64,000 bases of DNA from the NCBI GenBank assembly GCA_032158295.1, contig CM063258.1, forward strand, positions 997,001 to 1,061,000, written 5' to 3'. The notes beneath the pieces were generated by a model that was not told the origin of the DNA, did not search any database, and saw only the letters and a list, made by a program, of their open reading frames with translations. Shown here piece after piece: positions 22,327 through 39,877 of the stretch (position 1 is its first letter; every line of letters begins with the position of its first letter). The stretch is from Pycnopodia helianthoides. Its lineage: Eukaryota; Echinodermata; Asteroidea; Forcipulatida; Asteriidae. Made by a program: the position numbers and the translations under genes.

Positions 22327-23968
22327 TACGGCTCAAGGAAGACTCTATGACTCTTATGATGTCAATTTATGGATGACAAATTTTTCAAAAGAAGTTCACC
22401 GTTATCATTCGTTACGGACGTGGTCGCCCATCATCATGCAGACCAAAGTTAAACGTCCTACCCATTTGTCTTAAATGTAGTTACAGAGCAATATTTGCCG
22501 TGTGAGAAACAAGCGATTTTGACTACGACTAAAGTTTAAACAATAGGCCTTTCCAGTACGCCTAATCTAGCTGAAGCCGTCAACTGGGATTAGAACATAG
22601 CAATAGTCTAAACATTAGTTCAGTGTTCGAAGGCGCCCTCTGTTGTTGAATCGATCTACTTTTATCTTTCCCGATATTCTATTCCCTACCCCCCCCCCCC
22701 TCTTTCTGTATTCCTTTTAAATGTTTGTAGTGTTGTCATTCACTGATGATAGTTTATAATACTTGTAATAGTCGGTGCTTTTCGCTATCCGCAAGGGTGA
22801 CAATGCGCATGCGGGAATTGGACCAGCGACCTGTTGTTATAGAGCCAATATCTGAACAGTTTAAAGACGACCGACTCCCACTCAACCCAGTTTCATTTTC
22901 TCTGTAATCGATGCTTGTACAGTGATCAATAGTATCGATGAAGGCCAAATCTCAAAATAAACCCTTCCCTTTCATAATCCCAAGATCTACTCCATCAACT
23001 AAATTGTCATCATTATTCTTTTTTTTGGGGGGGGGGGGGTAAAATATTAATTACACAAACACTAGAAATCATCCAATGATGGAAGACAATCATTATTCCA
23101 TTGTATACGCTCTTCGAGCTAGCTCCGTTTTTTATTTAGACCTCACAAGTTTCACGGAAAAAAACTGTACTATACAAATAACTCTACACAGTTGGATTAC
23201 GCAGGGCAACCACTATACACATTTCATGTCTCTCTTTTTTGTCTTCTTTTTTTCCAGTCACAATCCCTTCATTTATGATTTTTTTATACAAACAGCATTA
23301 TATTACAACAATCTGATTTCCTACTCCCTGTGCCTGGCAATGAGGGTTAGGTGTAGAGAAAATTAAAACAAATTATTAATGAATAAAAACACCAGGGTTT
23401 GTTTACAACAACCAAAAAGATTCAACATTGAATACTATATTTAAATGGCAGTGGTTTGTTCCTTTGGAATGCCATTTTAAAAGGAATGGTTCTCTTTTAT
23501 TAATATTATTTTATTTGACGATAATTGTGTAGGCTTTCTTATGGAAAGATTTACTGTTTTTTGAGGGATGTGGATATTTAAAAAAAAAGCACGAACCCAT
23601 GAACAATATTACTGTTGTAGGCCAGACGCCTTAATGTTATAGAGGCCATATTCATACAAACTAACACCGCTCATCTCAATGGGGGTAATTGAGTCATTAT
23701 GTGGGTATAAAACAATGACTAATTATTGGTTTACAAAATGAACAGTAGGTGTGTGGAGTTCAACTTGTACCTCGTTGTGTAGTGACCCGGTAGGTCAGTA
23801 GTCGTTTTCAGCGGAATGTGCTTTGGGCAGGTTTTGGAAAGTGTTCTTATGTGGAGACGGCATGACGAAAACATTGTGTTTGGCTCATTGTCATAAAGAA
23901 GTATGACTCTGAATATTAATTCAAGCGCTATATGGTTGCCTTCTCTGTGATCCTAAACAATGCCATGG

Positions 23969-24134
23969 ACCTTATGCATTGACGTCATCACGCCGCCATC
24001 TTGGAGGTAATAAATTATGAAATGATTGAAAACGCACATCCATGTACGCGCAGCGCACAGAATGGACCAATGAGCAGCCATCTTTTAACCTCTAGCCGAA
24101 GGCGCCGTTCTTAATGACGTCATGTGCATAAGGT
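23969..24134. mobile_element. MITE with CRE palindromes in both arms
   Basis: The left arm ACCTTATGCATTGACGTCAT is mirrored by ATGACGTCATGTGCATAAGG on the right. Further in, CGCCGCCATCTTGGAGGTAA pairs imperfectly with TTAACCTCTAGCCGAAGGCG. Each arm carries TGACGTCA, the consensus cAMP-response element. It has no ORF. Confidence 0.8.
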
Positions 24135-25970
24135 TAATGGTTCGTGTTGTACGCATAAGTTAACAAATGTCCATAGCATATTTGTATAAACCTAAATGCA
24201 TTCAACCAGCACCCAAGTCCTTGGTGGTGCATTATTCATTCGATGACGTCGTTAATGCATTCAAGGTTTTAAAAGTAGGCGGGGCTTAGAGCCGACCGTA
24301 ATAGCTTCCGTAACAGCTTTTTAACTCTAGCTGATTAAAGATGCATAAATGTTGGGACATAATTGATAATTAGGGCTATTGAAAAGGCAGTTGGTACTTT
24401 GCAAATGATTCTATGTTCTTATCATTTATTTATAACATTAATATATCTTTCATTTTCATTGGATACTCTTTCTGTTTTTCTTGCATGCGTGATAACCAAA
24501 TGCATTTTACGGCCTTCTTTTTACAATTATTTTCCCCAAGACCTAATTGTCCGTTCGCTGTCATTTTTATTGTATTTTTTTTGCTGACTGAACATTTGCA
24601 AACCAGTTGAAAAGAAACAAAATAACAATGATAAATTGTCTCTGAATTTCTGTCATGTTTGTGTGTGTTGTCACTTTTACTCGTTGACGAGTCTCTACGT
24701 CTGGCACGCGCTGTAAACAACCGAATTAATTTACAGTCGTATAATAATGGCGCGAAGTTAATCTTGAACATTGGTTTTGATTCGCGTTTAATTAAATTGT
24801 TGGCTCACAGCTAATCCAACAAAGGAGCCACTGTTCCCCATCTGGTTAAGAACCACGTAATCAACGTATAACTTAGATTATATTAAATATTTCAAGCCAG
24901 CTATTAACTTGATTATAAAAAACTTGCGGTCTTACTTTTCGTCGAGCGGAAAAAAATGTTCTCCCGTTTCGTAATTACACAATAACTCTGGCAAGACCAA
25001 TTCTTAATAACGTATACAATATATAAACAAATTAAATCTGTTATCTCTTTTGGGAATTTGTCTATCCTTGTTAAGTTTTCTCCTCTCAAATTTTGTTTGC
25101 TGTAGATCAGCAATATTTATATCGTTTTTGGGTATTCTCGCTGAGCGAGCGGCTTCTTTGCGTAGTTCTGCACAGGGTTATTCCGTGTTAATTGGGGATT
25201 TAAACAGCCGTCTAATCGAATATGGAAACTCGACTGTTTCATGACTTTGTTGTTATTGAAACGCTGCTTGTAGTTGTATTTAATTTTGTTTAAAACAAAT
25301 TCTTTAGAATGAAAGTTTTCAATCTATTGAATACCTTTCCGATTGTCCGTAACAGACAAAGTCCCCCAAACCAGTTAACAGAATCTAGTAATTTCATAGT
25401 CATGTCTTCAGTTTTTTTTTTTTTTGCAATTCATGAAAAAGTTAATTGTCCCGCACCGAAAGAAAGACATTGAACAATAATTATTAGTATTTCGCATGGC
25501 AAGCAATCATACGAAAATAGACTCTTTTGATAATATATATTTATAATTCCTACAGTGTGTGCAAACAAAACAAAACAAGTTACCTAAAGCGCCAGACAAA
25601 ATTGGCGGGACTTTTGTTTTCTCTCCTATGTATTCTTTTGTTTGTTTGTATAAAGAGATATTAAATTCCATCTTTACAGTAGAGTAAAAACACTCAGCCC
25701 TTTGTTTTTGTGTGTGCAACTGCAATGATAAAGACATGTCACGTGAACATGAACTGACAATGTCCTTTGCGGACGTCAGATCAAAGCTTCTTGTTTGGGG
25801 AATATAGCAAGAATTCTCTTGTTCGTTGACGAGAAGCTGCAATTTTTCAACGTATTTGTTGATGAAATCTGTCGTACACATTGCATACACCATTCAAAGG
25901 TATGATACATGATTGATAACGGATGAACAATTTGTAAAATATATTTTTCAAGGACCTCGTGGTGATTAAC
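24135..25970. other. Intergenic, no gene seen
   Basis: AT-rich sequence with another TGACGTC at 24244 and no supported ORF, splice-bounded exon or repeat copy. Confidence 0.5.
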
Positions 25971-26382
25971 ACTCGATACCACAGCCAGTGCCGACAATGA
26001 TACCACGGTCACACTGTCGACAGTGAAACCAGTCACAGTGAAGTCACACAGTAGACAGTGACACAACAGTCACTGTCGACAGTGATACCTCAGGCTTACT
26101 GTCGACTGCGATAACACAGTCACACTGTCTACCGTGATACTGCAGTCACCCTGTCGACAGTGATACTACAGTCATACTGTCGATAGTGCTCCAACAGTCG
26201 CACTGACGACCGTGAAATCAAAGTCACACAATCGACAGCGATACAACAATCACTGTCGACAGTGATACCCCAGTCATACTGTCGACTGCGATACCACAGT
26301 CGCACTGTCTACTGTAATACTACAGCCACACTGTCGAAACCAAAGTCACACAATCGACAGCGATACAACAGTCACACTGTAG
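25971..26382. repeat. GTCGAC minisatellite with 180-bp higher-order period
   Basis: Units of about 27 bp follow the pattern CAGTCACACTGTCGACAGTGATACCA, with the palindrome ACTGTCGACAGT at their centre. Units differ from each other, but the block at 26063-26150 recurs at 26243-26330 exactly 180 bp later in the same order of variants, so the array grew by duplication of a multi-unit block. It lies about 960 bp downstream of the Barhl stop. Confidence 0.9.
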
Positions 26383-26585
26383 TGTTCCAAGCAAAAATAA
26401 AGACTCCCCTGCCACTAACGCTTAGCAGATTATGTATTGAACGCCTACCAGTCAATCGTGTACACAGTGTGGAGTTTGGCTGGTGCCTGACTGAGCTTAT
26501 TAAGCGCGATTCCCCATCGGCTTAGCATGTTTTCCCCCTCTTCAAACTTCCCATTGTTATTGCACTATGATGTTAAACAGCACTG

Positions 26586-26762
26586 GCTCCGTTTTCATAA
26601 AAGCTGTTCAGCCCAAATTGCCAATCACATAGTATTTGCTTAGCAGGAATGGGTTACCAGCCATAAATACCATGAAATTTACATTCCCCATCATGACTGG
26701 TTTCCTTCAAATGTTTGCTTAGGCAATACTTATCTGCTCAGCAGCTTTTGAGAATGTAAGCC
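26586..26762. mobile_element. Diverged MITE-like palindrome
   Basis: GGCTCCGTTTTCATAAAAGCTG at the left and GCAGCTTTTGAGAATG at the right are roughly inverted. The interior has TTTGCTTAGCAGGAATGGGTTACCAGCC and GACTGGTTTCC, as in the GGGCCC family. It is an old copy or related family. Confidence 0.5.
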
Positions 26763-27346
26763 TTGGTTGTACTATGCTTTGTATAATGGTACACGTAAGT
26801 TTTTTCTTTCTTAAAAAAATACAGTGCTTATGAAGGGGCATTATTTTCCACGATACCTGTCAATCTGAAAGCTTACTCGGCTCATCGCCAGTCAAGTTTG
26901 TACTGGTACTAAATATTTTCGTCTTTCATCTTTAACAAAAATGTTTTTAAATCCGGTTTGCCAAGAAAAAAAAGAATCATGACGCTGTGGCGAAGCTAAT
27001 GTTGGGGGCCTGCCAACAGTACACACTTTGTGGGATGACGACCTCGTGCTCACTTGTGGTCGTTGGTTCGAACCCCTTCCTTTGTAGCTTGGAATGTCAA
27101 CCCAATACGCCCGGTCAATGCCTCGCCTCAGTGTCCAGGTGTGGCCGGTGAATGATCCCGTATAAGAGATTGTGTGGCCAAGTGAATGCTTGGGCTCATT
27201 TATCGTGTTTAACATTCGGGTGGAACACAAATGGGTCTGGTTTTCATTTAAAACAAGACTGCAAAATCCATTGTTTTGGGGGTTTGACCAGCAAACTGGT
27301 ACCCGCAACGTTGTTTCGTGGAGACAGCCACCTTTTTGAATCATCC

Positions 27347-27605
27347 TCAGTGGCTGTGCGGATGGAGGGCTCTGGGTGCCAGCGGTAAGTGACTCACGTG
27401 TTGCTGAAGACCGTGCAGGAACAGACGCGGGAACACTGGTCTCTGGCCGGCGTGGAGACTGTACAGCCCGTCCAGGTTAGACACAATCCCCTGGGTCGGA
27501 TGGTAGTAAAATGGTGGGGCGAACATCCTCTGCATTGACGCAGTGTAGTTGCCTGCCTCGGCAAGAAGCTCCAGCCCAACGGCTGTTTGGCGTTTCCATT
27601 TTGTC
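27347..27605 (-). CDS. Barhl: Barhl homeobox gene, exon 3 (C-terminus)
   Basis: The exon follows acceptor CAG at 27608-27606 (minus). Its first base completes the Arg codon left open by exon 2 (homeodomain Arg53). It encodes homeodomain residues 54-60 (TKWKRQT), then AVGLELLAEAGNYTA, a signature of Barhl proteins, then a C-terminus with MFAPPFYYHP and RPVFPRLFLHGLQ, ending at the TGA at 27349-27347 (protein residues 307-391). The Phe/Tyr-rich and PRLFLHGLQ blocks match conserved C-terminal stretches of Barhl1/2. The gene runs towards the DDX31 tail about 14 kb away. I did not spot a canonical AATAAA within roughly 1.3 kb downstream, so the 3' end is unassigned. Confidence 0.95.
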
Positions 27606-34707
<7,102 letters not shown>

Positions 34708-35420
34708 TCAGTACTTGCGACTACAGGGATAGAAGTCTACTGCTACACATCAACTTCAGTAATTCTTGAAGTTATCGAGAATAACAATGTGTCTTGTCTT
34801 GTGCCAAGTCGTCCCAAGCTAAGCTGTTAAAAAAAAGTACTTGATCATTTTAATATCGTCGTAACGTCAGTACTGGCTTTGTACCATAGTAGAGTACAAA
34901 CTTTATTTGCAAACTGTTGTTCGTTACACATTAGTGGGACCAAAATAACATCGAAAGTATACTCAACCATGCTTCACTTCTACGTGAATTATGTGAACAA
35001 TTAAAACATTTTTAAAATGGCTTGCTTAAAGGTTTCTGCCGCACAGCCCCCTGGGAAATCATAACACGCATCGTGTTTTCTTGGTGTAAGCCTAAAAAGA
35101 TGGTTTCGTTTAAACCATTGTCTAAGTCGGCTGGATCAATCTTAAGCCAACTGGATCCACTTTGAAAGCAACCCAAATCCTTACAGCATCATAGAGTATG
35201 TGTTTTTTTCCCCTGTAGCCAGACAAGAAAACAAGAACGCCGAGCCTCGTCTGGCTCGCTGCCCTATCATACCCCGGCTTCAAAATCATACCCTATTAGC
35301 TACACTCTCTCCGTCAATACACCGAAACAGATGTGAGATAGCCGGCCACAAATCCACGCCTAATGCTCATTTAGCGGTGTCCCCCACCAGACGACTCTGA
35401 ACCAAATTAAAATCTAATAT

Positions 35421-35463
35421 CGCCCGTGCCGTGTGGGGACCCGGGGCTCGCTCGGCACGGGCG
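35421..35463. other. GC-rich perfect stem-loop in intron 1
   Basis: CGCCCGTGCCG (35421-35431) and CGGCACGGGCG (35453-35463) form an 11-bp perfect stem with a 21-base G-rich loop. It sits in a CpG-rich island of about 120 bp within AT-rich intron DNA. It is too short for a typical microRNA precursor. It may be a regulatory or structural element, or chance in GC-rich sequence. Confidence 0.5.
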
Positions 35464-37068
35464 GAGGGGGGGAAAAAACGGGAAGGCAACGGGCGCGTCC
35501 CAGGGCCCCTCACCGCTACTTCGCCCGTCGTTAAAAACCAATTCAGAATCATTGAGATGTGAAGAATTCATGGTTTTTTGTTGTATTGTAACGGCGCGGG
35601 CGTACAGTGCTCTTGAGGACTTCTCTTGTACGGCATTTAAACGGTTTTGTTCTCTTTTATGACTCGGTGTTTAATGAGTTCGTAATAGGAGTGTTTAATT
35701 TTCCTTGACGCTGCATTATTAATTCACAGTGTCTATAATTTGGGGCTGCTCTTATCCGTAAAGTGCTTTTTTTTTCCGTGTTTGGCATTGAGTATAATGA
35801 GTTTCTGTACACAGTTTTAGAGACGGTTTCCCAATGTTTTTGTATTTTTCCCCCTTTCGTTTTTCTTTAGCAATTTATCTTTTGGGGGGTTCTCCTCCTT
35901 ATGTTATGTTTTGTGCAAAGTCTTTACAAAATGCAAATTTTGAAACAATTTAGGTTTAAGTGATCCAGAATGGATATCAGTCAAGATTAACGGGTGTTTT
36001 TTCTAAAGTTGGAAATGGCAAAGCAATTAATATAATGCAAACCAAATGAATCCAACGAAATACTGTTGTGAGAGCTTTCAAGGGCCCTGACCCAAGTCGA
36101 TGTTAGATTAAGCTTGTCAAAATCCATTTCAAAAGCAGGCTTAGAATAAAATCAGTAACTGGAAACTATACTTTATACTGTTTGAGGTGAAAAGATAATA
36201 ATAATTGTGTTGGCTGTGTCTGCAACTTAAACAAAGTTTATTTTCTTAAATCGGGGGGGGGGGGGGTGGGGAAGGGGAGATTATGCATGTCATTGGTATT
36301 GTTTTTATACTCGCTCTAAGCTTTGTTGTTTCTTTGTTATACTTCGTGAATTATGCAGTAGCAACATCTATCTGGAAAAACACAAACTTTGCAATTTGAA
36401 TACATTTGTGACCTCCTTAGCTTTGAATTAAATTGAACGGTGGTTTAACCATTTTGACGTCGCTCAAATCACATGGATTTATTTTGATTTGATACTAATT
36501 TAAACATTGTTTAAAGTCGTGAAACAATGTTAGCTCGTTTAATATATACTTACAATTAACAACTATTTCTTTTGCAAATTCTTGTAATCCGGGTATCACT
36601 GGATGTTATCACAACCATCCTACCTACGGTAAACAAATTTGTTCTTGAAGAGGGGATTTCCGTCTATAAACATGTCATTATTTTGGCACAAGCTTGAAGA
36701 TTCAACATTTCTAAAATAATATCGACCTTTCACAAGAAATATATGCAGTCTCTGTCTTTCGATTTGACTTCTTCTGGGATCATGTGAGAAAAATAAACAC
36801 CTCATCTGTGCTCGTAGTTTTGATGGCCAGGTTGACAAAGCAGACTTAAGGGATTGTTTATACGAGATAATTCGTATGATCTGTGTCCATCAAAAGGAAT
36901 ATTTAATTTGATGTCCATCTGAAAAATATTTTGAAGGTAATTGGAGAAAAGTTTCATTCAGTGGTAACTCGTCACGAAATCAAATTGCATCCTCGGAAAT
37001 GTAAATCGAATTGAAGTGTATACAGCCTGTCAGATTTAATCTTGGAGAACGCCAATTTCATTTATACC

Positions 37069-37209
37069 GGCCGTTTTCGAGAGCCGTGGCCGTGGCCTGG
37101 GCTCTGGCTTAGGCTCCGTCCGCCTGTTTGAAGTCACGTACCAAACGTGTACGGTCCCCGAAACTACTGACGGAGCCTGTAAGCCAAAATCGTGTTTTCG
37201 AAAATGGCC
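37069..37209. mobile_element. Palindromic GGCCATTTTCGAAAAC MITE
   Basis: GGCCGTTTTCGAGAGCCGTG at the left pairs with ACGATTTTGGCTTA-type sequence and TTTTCGAAAATGGCC at the right. Both arms carry GGCTTAGGCTCCGTC-type words. Relatives lie at 22016 (half) and 54299. Confidence 0.8.
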
Positions 37210-38871
37210 ACAGTTGACTTTTCGATCTGCAAAAAAATGTTGTCACTAACCAAGCTCTTAAACTGTTGACTTGATCCCCTCAGATTTCAAACTGTACAAT
37301 GGACTGATTGTAGCATGCTCAAATCTGATTGAAAGTGGCTTTCAAGACGTCAAAGACTTAACTTGACTGTGTTTTTTTTAGTAAACTTTTTTTTTCTGGA
37401 TGAAAGGTTCAACTTTTTTTTATCAGGAGTATATTGTTGATACCGTTTTACATTTTTGTATTGTTTGTATTTTTTTATTTTAACATGCAGGGCCCAAATG
37501 AAAACGGATCAATTTGCTGATTCGGCCCACCCTGTGTAAACAAAGGTAATCGATCAATCAATAAATACAAATAAAGATAAGGGGTTTTTTGGGGGTCAAA
37601 TTTCGAAATGAATTATTTCAACGCAGAAGTTGAAATATTTTCTTTCAATGTAATTTAAAACCCAGACCCTATCGAAGACTAAGTTTTATTTCCGAGTCTT
37701 CAATATTGTTTTTCCTGTATACAATATAAATATTTCAATAAATATATAATTCCTTCAAAGCCACGCTTGGCTCACTGTTCCTTACTGTTATTAGTACTGT
37801 TTTGAAATCATTACGTACAAATATTTCGTTGGTAAACATTTTATAGATCTGGGTTGACGAGTTGCGACTTCACAGCTGGGCTTTCCGATGGAGGAACACA
37901 AATTTCCCCCAAAGTTTGACTGAATCAACAATACTGGTAAGGTTAGAAGCTTTCACTGACTTTAACACAACCCTATTAAGCATAAATTGTACAGTCTATG
38001 GTAACCCACACTTGTTATAGCATTTATCCCCGCACACACACTCGAGTATTTGAAGTGAATTATTACAAACCGGTAGCGCCTTCCCCAACACCTCAGAGTG
38101 CCGAAACCCTTTGTAAGAGTTTTCGCTTTATCGCAAGATGTTATGAAAAGCATAATTCGCCCCCCGAAAAGAGGGGTGAAAAAATTGCCAATTGTGGCGA
38201 TCTGGTGCAGCGTGAACGGGACGTTCGTAAACGGAAGCATGGTAAATTCAGCGACAACACACAATGCACACCGATTCGCTTCCCCCCATACGCCACCCAC
38301 AGTATAGTGAAAGAAAAGGGCATTTGACGAAATGAACACATGTCGAACAGTTTAATGCAATTTACCAAATCCGCCGTTATGCACATCAAAATCTTTGACA
38401 GAAAAAAGTATGTAATGTGGAAGCAGGAAATTCCCCTTTAGCGTTGTTTGTTGTTGTTGTTGTTGTTGTTGTTTTGTTTTCAATAATTTAGAACCACCTC
38501 TCTCTAGAACAATCAAACCTATAATTAAAACAGGATTTTGTACTTATTTCGTTACATATTTTGGATTACGAATATTTGTTGGTTTCATTTTTACTATGAT
38601 AGAGTAAGAAAAGATTTGGAATCGTTCTGGACAGTGAATTTTTTTGAAAGGAGAATTGAACTGTGGAAATTGGTCTAAGATAAGGAAGTCCTTTACAAAA
38701 AGTACTAAAAGTAACTTAGTTGTAACACTGTCAACTTTTTTCAGCTATAGAAAAAGGTGATTTCCTCACATAAAAATTAGTTTCTAAGATGTTCTTTTGT
38801 AATGATATAAAATGACAATGTGTTAGTCCCAAGCAATTCGCAATGGTTTTCTTCAGTGTCATGGAAAAGTA

Positions 38872-39175
38872 GATGAACACCATGGTGTAAGAGGTTCTCG
38901 GTGTTGGTGTAATATCAACACCTAGCGTTGTTAAAGGAGGTCAAGTATATAGAATGGACACGACAATGGAAAACGTCGGTGCAGTTTTAACACCTAAAAA
39001 TAGAAGCTATTGAATGAACACCATGGTGGAATAAGTTGCAACTCTTAATGTGTTTTTCCAACACCCACTGTTGTTTAAAAGGGGTTTTAGTATTGAATGA
39101 ACACCATGGTGGATAAGTCAACACTGCTGGTGTAATTTCAACACCCATTATGTAGCAAGGATAAAGAGGGTGTTT
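38872..39175. repeat. Minisatellite beside the Barhl exon 1 donor
   Basis: Diverged units of about 60-85 bp repeat GAATGAACACCATGGTGG (near 38872, 38952, 39012, 39096) together with TCAACACC(C/T)A and GTGTTG words. The last unit reaches the GT of the exon 1 donor. ACACCATGGTG is itself palindromic, so transcripts could form local hairpins near the splice site. Confidence 0.7.
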
Positions 39176-39177
39176 AC

Positions 39178-39877
39178 CTGATCCAATATCGCACGGCCCG
39201 TTCTTGGGATCGTCATCCATGTCCTCACTGTGCGGTCTTTTCAGGTGATTGTCCGGGTGGTGGTGAAGGTGGTGATGATACCTGTGGTGAGGGTGGTCTG
39301 GGTCCGAATCCCTCCCTGTAAGTTTGTCCCTGTGGTCATCAAACATTGTCCTCTCACAGTCTGAGTCCCTATCCTCGTCCAAATCCTCGTCATCCTCGGA
39401 CACAACAACCCTTGTTTCCCTCGGCTTCATATCACCCAAAATGTCCCTTATCAAAAAGGAGGGTGCATGTGAAGTCCTTACGGGCTCCGTGTGGTAGTTT
39501 TTCAAAGGGTGTATGGTGTTGTTATTCGGCATGCTGATGACCAGGCCAGCCGGTGAGGAGTCCACGGGGGCCGATGTGTTGTTCGCGACGGAGGAGTCCA
39601 GCGCGCCGGGCGCGCTGCTGTGATGCAGGAGGATCGTAGCGTCCGGCCCGTGGACGCCACCGCTCCGCGAGCCGCTGCCTCCGTGGCGCCCTGTGGTGGT
39701 GGTGGTAGTCGTGGTGCTGGTGGTAAACTCCGACTCATCAGAGTCCGTGGGTGAGTTCATCATGGGCACCGAACTTGACGACGTATCGCTCCGAGGGCTG
39801 CTACCGGCCAGCGTGAGGGGAGAGCGGAGTCTTGGCAACGGTACAGGTACGGCTTCCATCGGTGTCAACGCTCTCAT
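39178..39877 (-). CDS. Barhl: Barhl homeobox gene, exon 1 (N-terminus)
   Basis: The exon runs from ATG at 39877-39875 to the donor TCAG|GTAAAC and encodes residues 1-233 plus one base. An in-frame TAG at 39895-39893 rules out an upstream start in this exon; a second Met at residue 7 is also possible. Features: Ser/Pro-rich start, Thr run (52-62), one FIL/Eh1-like motif FLIRDILGD (141-149), the Groucho-type repressor motif of Barhl proteins, an acidic stretch (160-174), and a His-rich segment (about 194-211). Vertebrate Barhl has another FIL motif near the N-terminus; none is visible here. Spliced CDS is 1,176 bases, 391 residues plus stop, close to vertebrate BARHL2 size. Splice phases (1, then 2) join all exons in frame, so the gene looks intact. 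Confidence 0.93.

Noticed and set aside
26970..27110. tRNA gene or SINE near GGTTCGAACCCC
   Set aside because: A B-box-like word is present, but I could not fold a tRNA or match the flanks to the SINE families in the window.
38987..39177. Extension of Barhl exon 1 into the sequence past the GT
   Set aside because: The consensus donor at 39177 joins in phase to exon 2. The extension reads through a minisatellite.
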